Shown here: positions 28,362 through 36,036 of the stretch, piece after piece
Position numbering within the stretch: position 1 is the first letter of the stretch
Layout of the letters: every line of letters begins with the position of its first letter
From: Caldilineae bacterium
Lineage (GTDB): Bacteria; Chloroflexota; Anaerolineae; Epilineales; Epilineaceae
Length of the DNA stretch: 64,000 bases
NCBI GenBank assembly: GCA_020634625.1
Contig: JACKBJ010000006.1
Span: 112,129 to 176,128, forward strand
Direction of reading: 5' to 3'
Notes under the pieces: model-generated
Told to the model about the DNA's origin: nothing
The model's database searches: none
What the model saw: the letters and a program-made list of their open reading frames with translations, nothing else
Translations under genes and position numbers: made by a program

Positions 28362-28429
28362 TCCGAGCCGGGGGGCCGACGCGGACGCCAACCCGCGTCG
28401 TGCCCACACCGACCCGATAGCAAGCTCGT

Positions 28430-28464
28430 CGACCGGGGCCGCGCCACTGGCGCGGCCCCGGTCG
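28430..28464 (+). terminator. strong hairpin terminator after the second DUF11 gene
   Basis: A perfect 15-bp stem (CGACCGGGGCCGCGC with its complement), extendable by one pair, closes a loop of 3-5 bases. It lies 69 bp past the stop at 28361. The downstream tail is CGTCTCGC rather than a U-run. Confidence 0.75.
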
Positions 28465-28510
28465 CGTCTCGCGCAACCTCAGCCCCGATCACCCACGCAC
28501 GCCAAACGAC

Positions 28511-28537
28511 GCGCCCCGCCGGATCCCGGCGGGGCGC
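28511..28537 (-). terminator. hairpin between convergent genes, probably ending the CtaA gene
   Basis: A 12-bp stem (GCGCCCCGCCGG and its complement) has a 3-base ATC loop. It sits 47 bp past the CtaA stop on the minus strand and also downstream of the DUF11 gene, so it may act in both directions. Confidence 0.65.
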
Positions 28538-28583
28538 GCGTGCGTTCCGGCATTTCGGGGGCGACGGAGACGCCCGTCGCGGC

Positions 28584-29633
28584 TCAGGTCTGGCGCAGGC
28601 GCTGGTTGAGGACGACCGCCGTCGCGAAGAGCAGCACGGCCGTCGCCTGGTGCGCCAGCGCCACCCAGAGCGGGACCCCGAGCAGCACCGTGGTCACGCC
28701 CAGGGCGACCTGCAGCAGCACCAGGGCCAGCAGCAGCCCGGCAGCTCGGCGGGCGTCGGGCGGAACACCGGCGACCGAGCGCAGGCGCCACCAGGTCCAG
28801 CCGGCCAGCGCCAGGACCAGCAGCGCCAGCCAGCGATGGGTGAAGTGCACCGTGACGACATTGTCGACGAGGTCGCGCCATAGGGGGACGACGCGTCCCA
28901 TCGAGCCGATCGGGATCCAGGTGCCGAACATCAGCGGCCAGGTGTTGGAGACCTGGCCGGCCTTCAGCCCGGCCACGAAGCCGCCCCAGGTGATCTGCAG
29001 CAGGATCAGCGACAGCAGCGCGAGGCCCAGGCGCCGGGCCTGCGCCGGCGCCGTGACGCCCGTTCCGCTTCCCGCGTCGTCGCGCAGCCCGAGCGCCTGC
29101 CACAGGCACAGCGCCAGGAGGCCCAGGGCCGCCAGCAGGTGCAGGGTCAGCCGGTAGTGGCTGACGCTGGGACGGTCGACCAGGCCACTGGCCACCATGA
29201 ACCAGCCCAGGAAGCCCTGAAAGGCGAAGAGCAGCCCGATGCACACGAAGGCCGCCCGCCGGCCGCGGGGGATGGTCCCGCGCAAGAGGAAGGCCAGCAG
29301 CGGCAGCGCCACCACCAGACCCACCAGGCGGGCCAGGAGGCGGTGGAACCACTCGATGTAGAAGATGCGCTGGTACTCGGCCACGCTCATGTCGGCGTTG
29401 ACCTTCAAGCCCTCCGGCGAGGCCAGGTAGAGATCATGGGCTTCCTGCCAGGCCGCCTCGCCCCGGGGCGGCAAGACGCCCATCACGACATCCCATTCGA
29501 CGATCGACAGGCCGGCGCGCGACAGCCTGGTGTAGCCGCCGACGACGACCATCAGGGCGATCAGGCCGCTGCACAGGTACAGCCAGCGCCGCATTCGACG
29601 GCGATCGCTCGCGATTCGACCGGTCTCGTCCAT
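28584..29633 (-). CDS. ctaA: COX15/CtaA heme A synthase
   Basis: The 349-aa eight-helix membrane protein oxidises the C8 methyl of heme O to give heme A for aa3-type cytochrome oxidases. All four heme-ligand histidines expected for the family are visible in helix contexts: EWFHRLLARLVG, YRLTLHLLAALG, HFTHRWLALL and ALAHQATAVLL. The N-terminal VVVGGYTRLSRAGLSIVEWDVVMG is the family's first-helix signature. A larger frame starts at 29942, but the ATG at 29633 has GGAGG at ideal spacing, so I take that. A TAGAAT box at 29665-29670 (minus strand) may be its -10. No oxidase subunit or CtaB is in the window, so it stands alone here. Confidence 0.95.
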   Translation of the reverse strand: MDETGRIASDRRRMRRWLYLCSGLIALMVVVGGYTRLSRAGLSIVEWDVVMGVLPPRGEAAWQEAHDLYLASPEGLKVNADMSVAEYQRIFYIEWFHRLLARLVGLVVALPLLAFLLRGTIPRGRRAAFVCIGLLFAFQGFLGWFMVASGLVDRPSVSHYRLTLHLLAALGLLALCLWQALGLRDDAGSGTGVTAPAQARRLGLALLSLILLQITWGGFVAGLKAGQVSNTWPLMFGTWIPIGSMGRVVPLWRDLVDNVVTVHFTHRWLALLVLALAGWTWWRLRSVAGVPPDARRAAGLLLALVLLQVALGVTTVLLGVPLWVALAHQATAVLLFATAVVLNQRLRQT

Positions 29634-29917
29634 GCCTGTCCTCCGATGCGGGAAACGGTCCCGTATTCTAGCCCTGCGTCCGCTGGGACGGATTCGGATC
29701 CGGTCGGAATCCGGCTCGCCGACCCGGGAGTGCCGGCGTTGACGGCACCTGGGGCACTGTCCCCAAGGAAGATGGGGCATGTGCCGAATGCGCCGCGGGG
29801 CCGGATCGGCGACAATGAGCCGCGTAGAACACCGTTGACACTCGAGGGCGGGCGCCGCTCGCCGACATGCTGGTCGTCGCGAGCCTCGTTCCCCGCCCCC
29901 GATCACAGGAGGGGACG

Positions 29918-32900
29918 ATGTCGAGCACGATGCGACGCACAACGATCGGAACGTCGGTTTGGCGCGGCCTCGCGGGGGCGGCGCTCGTTCTGGCGCTGTT
30001 CGGTCTGGGCTTCGGCCCGAGCCAGCCCGCGACCGCAGCCCCGGACGACGGGCCGGTGGCCTTGACCATCCAGCCCAGCACCGTCATCTACGGCGACGAG
30101 GCCTCGAGCAATTTGAAGCTGGTCCCGAAGGGCAAGCCCTTCTTCGACCTGGACGGCGACGGCAACAAGGACTTCCTGGTCAGCTACTGGACCCGGGCCT
30201 TCCATCCGACGCTGCGCCACGAGCACCTGGACGTGATCTTCGGGCGGGACGACTGGCCGGCGGAGGTCAAGGTGTCCGACCTGGACCGGCGCCTGGTCCT
30301 GCAGTTCCCCGATCCCAAGGACTACCTGACCGGCGACCCGGTCTACAAGCTGTTGACCAACACCGATGTCAACGGCGACCGCAAGGACGACCTGGTGGTC
30401 GAGAAGCAGACCCTCCAGCGCGACCGGTTGAGCGCCTACGAGCTGGGCGTCTACTATGGCAAGGAGACCTGGGGTCAGTTCCTGAAGATCACCGAGGACG
30501 CGCCCGACCTGCGCATCCTGCAGTCGGACCCGCCGGCCAACGACGCCGAGGCCGCGCGCAAGCCGATGCCCGACAAGCTCTTCCCGGGCGACTACAACGG
30601 CGACGGCACGCAGGACCTGGCGATCGGCTCCTGCATGCTCAAGCCGGCCGCGGGTGGCCCAGCCGGGGCGCTCCTGCTCTACTTTGGCCCCTTCGGCGAG
30701 GGCGGCACCCTCGACCTGGCGACCACCTCGGCCGACAGCATCGTCTACAGCTCGCGCGGCAGCTCGGCCTGCTCGCCGTTGGACAGCGACTTCGATGGCG
30801 ACAAGATCCGCGACCTGCTCTACACGGTCAGCGAGTCCAAGCAGCAGCAGGACTTCCATCATGGCGAGCTGATCCTGGGCCAGGCGACCTGGCCGGCCGA
30901 GGGCTTCGTCTCCGATCTGGCCACGGTGCAGTTCCGGCACGTGGTCGCCAGCGGCGACCTGGACGTCAAGAAGGACTTCGTCAACGACGACGGCGCCTCC
31001 GACATCGCCGGCATGGGCTATGTGTACCGGGCACCCCGCTGGACCGAGGACGTCGAATGCGTCTGGCTGGCCGGCAAGCCCTTCACCGGCGCGCTGGACA
31101 CCACCGCCTGCGACATTCGCTTCCCCGACAAGTGGCCCGCGTCGAACGCCGACGTCGACGGCGACGGCAAGCGCGACTTCTTCTTCGAGATGGATCAGCA
31201 CGGCACCGATCCCTGGGTCTGGCGCATCGGCCGGGGCCCGATCCCGCAGGGCGGCGAGATGCGCATCACCGACGCGCCCGACAGCGGCGACTACATCCTC
31301 ACGATCCCCTACCAGAGCGCACCGATCTCCTGGCGCATGGACAACGTGGGCGGCGGAACCGCCGACCGCGACCTGGCGATCCTCGAACCCGAGGCCAAGC
31401 ACAAGCTGCCGGAGGACGGGCGCATCTCGCTCCAGTTCGGTCCGCTGATCGACCCGAACGCGGTCCCGCCGACGGCGCCCGTGTTGCCGACCAGCACCCC
31501 GCGCCCGACGCCGCTGCCGCTGCCGACCGTGCCGGCCGCCGCGCCGGAGATCGCGCTGGGCGCCGGCAACGTGATCTACGGCGACGAGGCTTCGAGCAAC
31601 TTGAAGCTGGTCTCCAAGGGCAAGCCCTTCTTCGACCTGAACGGCGACGGCAAGAAGGACTTCCTGGTCAGCTACTGGACCCGAGCCTTCCACCCGACGC
31701 TGCGTCACGAGCACCTGGACGTGGTCTTCGGTCGCGACGACTGGCCGGCCGAGGCCAAGGTCTCCGATCTGGACCGCCGTCTGGTGCTGCAGTTCCCCAA
31801 CCCGTCGGACTACCTGACCGGTGATCCGGTCTACAAGCTGCTGACCAACTCGGACATCAACGGCGACCGGAAGGACGACCTGGTGATCGAGAAGCAGACC
31901 CTGCAGCGCGACCGCCTCAGCAGCTACGAGCTGGGCGTCTACTTCGGCAAGGAGACCTGGGATCTGTTCCTGACGGCCACCGACGATACGCCCGACCTGC
32001 GGATCGTGCAGCCGGATCCGCCGTCCAACGACGCCGAGGCGCAGCGCAAGCCGATGCCCGATCGGCTCTATCCGGGCGACTACAACGGCGACGGCACGCA
32101 GGACCTGGCCATCGGCTCCTGCAAGCTCAAGCCAGGCACCGGCGGCCCTCCCGGCGCGCTGATGCTCTACTTCGGCCCCTACGCCGAGGGCGGCACGCTC
32201 GACCTGGCGTCCAAGACGGCCGACGCGATCATCTACAGCTCGCGCGGCACCAACGCCTGCGCGCCGCTGGACAGCGACTACGACGGCGACAAGATCCGCG
32301 ACCTGCTGATCCTGTCCAGCCGATCGCGGCAGCAGCAGGACTACAACTACGGGCTGCTGATCCTGGGTCGCACCGACTGGCCGGCGACGAGCCAGGTGAC
32401 CGATCTGGCGACGGTCGAGTTCGACCACGCGACGGCCGACGGCGGCGTGGACCTGGCCAAGGGCTTCATGAACGACGACGGCGCCAGCGACATCGTGGGC
32501 TCGGCCCGCACCTACCGCGCCCCGCGCTGGGTCGACGACAGCCAGTGCGTCTGGCTGGCCGGCAAGGCCTTCGCGGCCAAGGTCGACACCTCGACCTGCG
32601 ACATGAAGTTCCCCGAGAAGTGGCCGATGAACGCCAACGACCTCAACGGCGACGGCAAGCGCGACTACGTCTTCGAGATGGACCAGCGCGGGACGGGCCC
32701 CTGGGTCTGGCGCATCGCCCTCGGCCCGGTCGGTCCCAGCGGCGAGATGGTGGTGACCGATGCCCCGGACAGCGGCGACTACGTGCTCAGCATCCCCTAC
32801 CAGAGCGCGCCGATCTCCTGGCGCATCGACGAGGTGGGTGGTCCGACGGGTGACCGCGACCTCCTGGTCTTCGAGCCCGAAGCCAAGCACAAGCTGCCGG

Positions 32901-33331
32901 AGGATGGCCGGATCACGCTGCACTTCGGTCCGGTGATCCAGGGTGGCGCGGTGCCGCCGACCATCGTGCCGCCGCCGACCGGCGTTCCGCCGACGGCCGT
33001 GCCGCCCACCGGCGTGCCGCCGACCACGGTGCCGCCCACCGCGGTACCGCCTTCGCCCGAGGTTCCGACGGCCGTGCCGCCGACCTCCGCGCCGCCGACG
33101 ACCGATCCGAGCGCACAGGTCTGTAGCGTCGCCCGGGCACGCGTGCCGGCCTCGGTGCTGAACGCCGCCACCAGCAACCCCGGCATGACCGCCGGCTGGG
33201 GGCAGCGCTGCAACCCGAACCTGGGCCCCGGTCCCTTCAACCCGCTGCGCAGCTGGCTGACGCTTCGCAACAACAGCCTGCCCTACCACCCGCTCTTCAA
33301 CGGCCTGGTCTGGAAGTGCGGCTGCTCGTGA
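29918..33331 (+). CDS. secreted FG-GAP/VCBS-like protein with two tandem 496-residue copies
   Basis: The 1137-aa product begins with a signal peptide (GLAGAALVLALFGLGF). Two large homologous halves follow, joined by a TP-rich linker (TSTPRPTPLPLPTVPAAAP). Each half contains several calcium-binding FG-GAP/dockerin-like loops: DLDGDGNKDFLVSYW, DVNGDRKDDLV, DYNGDGTQDLAIGSC, DFDGDKIRDLL and DVDGDGKRDFFFE, as in beta-propeller (integrin alpha-like) surface proteins. After the second copy comes a VPPT-repeat linker and a Cys-rich tail ending in WKCGCS. AGGAGGGG precedes the ATG at 29918. The role is probably extracellular binding; no enzyme motif is seen. The tail could be a separate binding module. 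Confidence 0.85.
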   Translation: MSSTMRRTTIGTSVWRGLAGAALVLALFGLGFGPSQPATAAPDDGPVALTIQPSTVIYGDEASSNLKLVPKGKPFFDLDGDGNKDFLVSYWTRAFHPTLRHEHLDVIFGRDDWPAEVKVSDLDRRLVLQFPDPKDYLTGDPVYKLLTNTDVNGDRKDDLVVEKQTLQRDRLSAYELGVYYGKETWGQFLKITEDAPDLRILQSDPPANDAEAARKPMPDKLFPGDYNGDGTQDLAIGSCMLKPAAGGPAGALLLYFGPFGEGGTLDLATTSADSIVYSSRGSSACSPLDSDFDGDKIRDLLYTVSESKQQQDFHHGELILGQATWPAEGFVSDLATVQFRHVVASGDLDVKKDFVNDDGASDIAGMGYVYRAPRWTEDVECVWLAGKPFTGALDTTACDIRFPDKWPASNADVDGDGKRDFFFEMDQHGTDPWVWRIGRGPIPQGGEMRITDAPDSGDYILTIPYQSAPISWRMDNVGGGTADRDLAILEPEAKHKLPEDGRISLQFGPLIDPNAVPPTAPVLPTSTPRPTPLPLPTVPAAAPEIALGAGNVIYGDEASSNLKLVSKGKPFFDLNGDGKKDFLVSYWTRAFHPTLRHEHLDVVFGRDDWPAEAKVSDLDRRLVLQFPNPSDYLTGDPVYKLLTNSDINGDRKDDLVIEKQTLQRDRLSSYELGVYFGKETWDLFLTATDDTPDLRIVQPDPPSNDAEAQRKPMPDRLYPGDYNGDGTQDLAIGSCKLKPGTGGPPGALMLYFGPYAEGGTLDLASKTADAIIYSSRGTNACAPLDSDYDGDKIRDLLILSSRSRQQQDYNYGLLILGRTDWPATSQVTDLATVEFDHATADGGVDLAKGFMNDDGASDIVGSARTYRAPRWVDDSQCVWLAGKAFAAKVDTSTCDMKFPEKWPMNANDLNGDGKRDYVFEMDQRGTGPWVWRIALGPVGPSGEMVVTDAPDSGDYVLSIPYQSAPISWRIDEVGGPTGDRDLLVFEPEAKHKLPEDGRITLHFGPVIQGGAVPPTIVPPPTGVPPTAVPPTGVPPTTVPPTAVPPSPEVPTAVPPTSAPPTTDPSAQVCSVARARVPASVLNAATSNPGMTAGWGQRCNPNLGPGPFNPLRSWLTLRNNSLPYHPLFNGLVWKCGCS
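30086..32948 (+). repeat. intragenic tandem duplication with a constant 1488-bp offset
   Basis: The segment from 30086 recurs from 31574, and the same offset of 1488 bp (496 codons) holds at the far end (31391 against 32879). The two copies therefore differ by substitutions only, with no net insertion or deletion. Many substitutions are at third codon positions. The TP-rich linker forms the last part of the first period. Confidence 0.9.
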
Positions 33332-33387
33332 TCCGTCCCCTCCCGGACTCGGCCTGATCCTTCGGTCGAGCCCTCAACGGGTCACGC

Positions 33388-33417
33388 GGAGCCCCCGTCC
33401 ACGCGGACGGGGGCTCC
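33388..33417. terminator. bidirectional hairpin between the FG-GAP gene and galK
   Basis: A perfect 13-bp stem (GGAGCCCCCGTCC and its complement) with a 4-base ACGC loop lies between two convergent genes, 57 bp past the stop at 33331. It can serve both directions. Confidence 0.75.
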
Positions 33418-33502
33418 GGCCTGTCAGCCGGCTCGGCCGGGCGCCGCGACGAGGCCGGCGGCGCGACGGAAGGCCGGCATGTCCACCACCCGCGACTCCA
33501 GC

Positions 33503-34786
33503 CTAGTCGAACCGGGCCGCCCGCCCGGCGGCGCCGCCCGGCCGGCAGTCGAAGATCGTCGGCTGCCGGCCGAAGCGCTCGGTGAAGTCGGCGATCAGCC
33601 GCGCGCGCAGGGCGGCCGCGGCGCTGGCCTCGACCAAGGCCACGCTGCAGCCCCCCCAACCGGCGCCGGTCAAGCGCGCTCCGAGGCAGCCGGGAACCTG
33701 GCGCGCGGCTCCGACCAGGAGCTCCAGCTCGGGACAGCTGATGGCGTAGTCGTCGCGGGCGCTGGCATGCGCGGCATCCATCAGCGCGCCCAACCGTTCT
33801 GGCTCGCCGCGCGCCAGCACCTCGCGCGCCGCCAGCACCCGGTGGTTCTCGTGCCAGACATGGCGGCATCGGGCGCGAACGGCCAGCCGGTCGCTCGGCT
33901 TCAGACCGGGGATGTCGTCCAGCACGATGCCGCGGGCCCCGAGCTCGGCCACCGTCGCCTGCTCCGGAAGGCCCGGCTCGAGCTCGGGCCAGGCGCGGTC
34001 TTCGACATCGCGCAGCTGGCGCGTTCCGGGATGGCTGGCGGCCAGAAGTCCGGCGCCGGCACGGCAGGCCGCGACCCGGCGGTTGAAGGCGCCCGAGGTG
34101 TTGGCGTGCGCCACGCCGCTGTCGACGACCATCAGCCGCAGCCGAGCCGGCAGCGGGAGGGGCTCGATGGCATATCGCCCGTCGGCGCCCGCCCGGCAGT
34201 CGATGAACAGGACCTGGCCGGGCCGGGCACACAGCAGGGTCAGCTGATCCATGATCCCGCCGCGCGTGCCGACCTGCCACTCGGCTTCGCGGCAGACCTC
34301 GGCCAGCGCCTGGGCCGACAGCGGCCGGGCGCCGCTGGCCTCCGCCATGGCCAGCGCCAGGCCGACGCACAGCGCCGACGAGGAGCTCAGACCGGCGCCG
34401 CGAGGCAGGCCCAGCGGCCCTTCGCCATCCACCAGCAGGTCGAGCCCGGCCAGCGGGCGGTCGAGCCGCGAGCCCAGCGCCCCGGCCACCGCGTCGACGT
34501 AGACGGTCCAGTTGGGCGGCTCGACCGCGGCCGCGTTGGCCAGGCACAGGCGTCGGTCGGCGCGCGGCCGGGCCAGGACCAGAAGCTCGCGATCGATGGC
34601 GGCCGGCAGGACGTAGCCGCCGTTGTAGTCGGTGTGCTCACCGATGAGGTTGACGCGGCCGGGCGCCCGGTACAGCGTCACGGGGCCCCGTCCGTAGCGG
34701 CCGCGGAAGGCCGCGACGGCGGCCCGATAGCGTTCCAGCCTCGCGCCCGATGCTCCGCCGGAGCGCCGCGGGCCGCGGGGCGTCAT
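33503..34786 (-). CDS. galK: galactokinase
   Basis: The 427-aa GHMP kinase phosphorylates alpha-D-galactose at C1, the first step of the Leloir pathway. The galactokinase signature GRVNLIGEHTDYNGGYV is complete near residues 43-59. The ATP-binding GLPRGAGLSSSSAL motif and the C-terminal GAGWGGCSVALV motif are also intact, and GGIMDQ supplies the catalytic Asp. It is slightly longer than the usual 380-400 aa because of N- and C-terminal extensions. It begins 7 bp after the LVIVD gene stop, with GAGG upstream, so the two form an operon. No galT or galE is nearby. Confidence 0.95.
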   Translation of the reverse strand: MTPRGPRRSGGASGARLERYRAAVAAFRGRYGRGPVTLYRAPGRVNLIGEHTDYNGGYVLPAAIDRELLVLARPRADRRLCLANAAAVEPPNWTVYVDAVAGALGSRLDRPLAGLDLLVDGEGPLGLPRGAGLSSSSALCVGLALAMAEASGARPLSAQALAEVCREAEWQVGTRGGIMDQLTLLCARPGQVLFIDCRAGADGRYAIEPLPLPARLRLMVVDSGVAHANTSGAFNRRVAACRAGAGLLAASHPGTRQLRDVEDRAWPELEPGLPEQATVAELGARGIVLDDIPGLKPSDRLAVRARCRHVWHENHRVLAAREVLARGEPERLGALMDAAHASARDDYAISCPELELLVGAARQVPGCLGARLTGAGWGGCSVALVEASAAAALRARLIADFTERFGRQPTIFDCRPGGAAGRAARFD

Positions 34787-34793
34787 CCGCGCC

Positions 34794-35885
34794 TCAGGGC
34801 CGGCTCAGCCAGGGCAGCCAGATCGGTCTGGGGGACGGATCGACCGCCCTCGCGCGCAGGCCGAGCAGGCCGCTGCCGGTGGCCGCCACCCAGGCCTGGC
34901 CGGCGTCGTCGAGCGCGACGCCCCAGGCCCGTTGGCGGGTTTCGATCCGGGCCAGCTCCGTTGGAGCGCTCGGGTCGCGCAGGTCGATCAGGCGCACCAT
35001 GCCGGGATCCTGCGGGCCGCCGCCGGCCGCCTCGGCCAGCCAGGCCTGCTCGCCCGACGGGCTCAGGGCCACGGCATAGGCCGCCAGCCCGGTCTCGAGC
35101 CGACCCAGCCGTCGCGGCGCGCGGGGGTCGCTTAGATCGGCCACGATCAGGCCGCCCAGGTTGTCGGCGATCAGGACGCGCCGACCGCTCGGGTCGACCG
35201 CGAGCCCGTAGGCGCGCAGCTCGGTCGCCAAGGCGCCCAGCTCGACCGGCGCCGTGGGGTCCGTGGCGTCGACGATGCGCAAGCCGCCAGGTGCATCGGC
35301 GACCAGGATTCGATGGCCCACGACGGCCAGCTCGCCGGCCCAACCGGGCGTGTCGAGCCGACCCACCGGCCGCGGCGTGGCGGGATCCGAGACGTCGAAG
35401 ATCAGGAGGCCGTAGTCCGGATCCCCGGCGTCGAAGGCCTGGGCCGACCAGTCGCCGGTGACCACGTAGCGTTCCGACAGGACCGCGACGGCCTGCGCGT
35501 TGGCGCGGGTGGGCGCGCTGCCGAGCAAGCGCGGCGCCGCCGGGTCGCCGATGTCGAAGACTTCCAGGCCGGCGCTCCAGGCCGCCACGTAGAGGCGGTC
35601 GCCCAGCACCGCCGCCTCGTAGGCGGCGCCGGCGGTCGGCGCGGTGGCCAGGAGCCGTGGCCGGGCGGGCTCCGAGATGTCGACGATGTGCGTGCCACGC
35701 GCATGGGCCGGCACGAAGGCCAGGTCGCCGGCGATGCGGACGTGGAGCGCGGGCCCGGCTTCCGGCAGCTCGGCGAAGGCCTCCAGCCGCGTCTCGGCGC
35801 CGACCGCGGGCATCGCGCCGATCGCGAGCGTGCCCGAGAGCAGCAGCCCGGCCAGCAGGGTCTTCGGGAGGATTCGACGGGACAT
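34794..35885 (-). CDS. secreted LVIVD-repeat beta-propeller protein
   Basis: The 363-aa product has a signal peptide (LLAGLLLSGTLAIGAMPAVGA) and about seven LVIVD-type blades. Each contains a strand like LEVFDIGDPAAPRLLGSAP, LRIVDATDPTAPVELGALA or LIVADLSDPRAPRRLGRLE. LVIVD repeats are found in bacterial and archaeal cell-surface beta-propellers of unknown binding function. The C terminus is PSPRPIWLPWLSRP, matching the LPxL tail seen on other secreted proteins here. I chose the ATG at 35885; the frame extends upstream to 36023 without a ribosome site. It leads the operon with galK and may bind a sugar, which is a guess from context. Confidence 0.85.
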   Translation of the reverse strand: MSRRILPKTLLAGLLLSGTLAIGAMPAVGAETRLEAFAELPEAGPALHVRIAGDLAFVPAHARGTHIVDISEPARPRLLATAPTAGAAYEAAVLGDRLYVAAWSAGLEVFDIGDPAAPRLLGSAPTRANAQAVAVLSERYVVTGDWSAQAFDAGDPDYGLLIFDVSDPATPRPVGRLDTPGWAGELAVVGHRILVADAPGGLRIVDATDPTAPVELGALATELRAYGLAVDPSGRRVLIADNLGGLIVADLSDPRAPRRLGRLETGLAAYAVALSPSGEQAWLAEAAGGGPQDPGMVRLIDLRDPSAPTELARIETRQRAWGVALDDAGQAWVAATGSGLLGLRARAVDPSPRPIWLPWLSRP

Positions 35886-35944
35886 GGACCTTTGCTCCGG
35901 GGCTGCAGGGCGCCCCTCGAGCCGCCTGCCTGAAGGGCGTGGCG

Positions 35945-35973
35945 ATGGTAGACTGGGTGGACCGGGATGGCAA
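35945..35973 (-). promoter_or_regulatory. candidate promoter for the LVIVD-galK operon
   Basis: Read on the minus strand, TTGCCA (35968-35973) and TACCAT (35945-35950) are 17 bp apart, about 60 bp before the ATG at 35885. A TAGACT box on the plus strand at 35949-35954 overlaps it and could serve the divergent esterase gene, but no good -35 accompanies that box. Confidence 0.5.
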
Positions 35974-36036
35974 TGCCGGTCGAGCGTTCGCCAGGCGCCG
36001 GAGGGCGGCCGAAGGCGGTCCAAGGGGGATCATCCG

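Noticed and set aside
22620..28409. A minus-strand open frame of about 1930 codons antisense to the second giant gene
   Set aside because: Same reasons: shadow of a high-GC gene with no recognisable domain. The similar antisense frames at 29903-33289 and 41484-46313 are rejected likewise.
29725..29812. Short inverted repeats with GGGGCA and TGTCCCC upstream of the FG-GAP gene, possibly a REP-like element
   Set aside because: The arms do not pair well over more than six bases, and no second copy is visible in the window.
29835..29840. A perfect TTGACA before the FG-GAP gene as a promoter
   Set aside because: No acceptable -10 box occurs at 15-19 bp from it.
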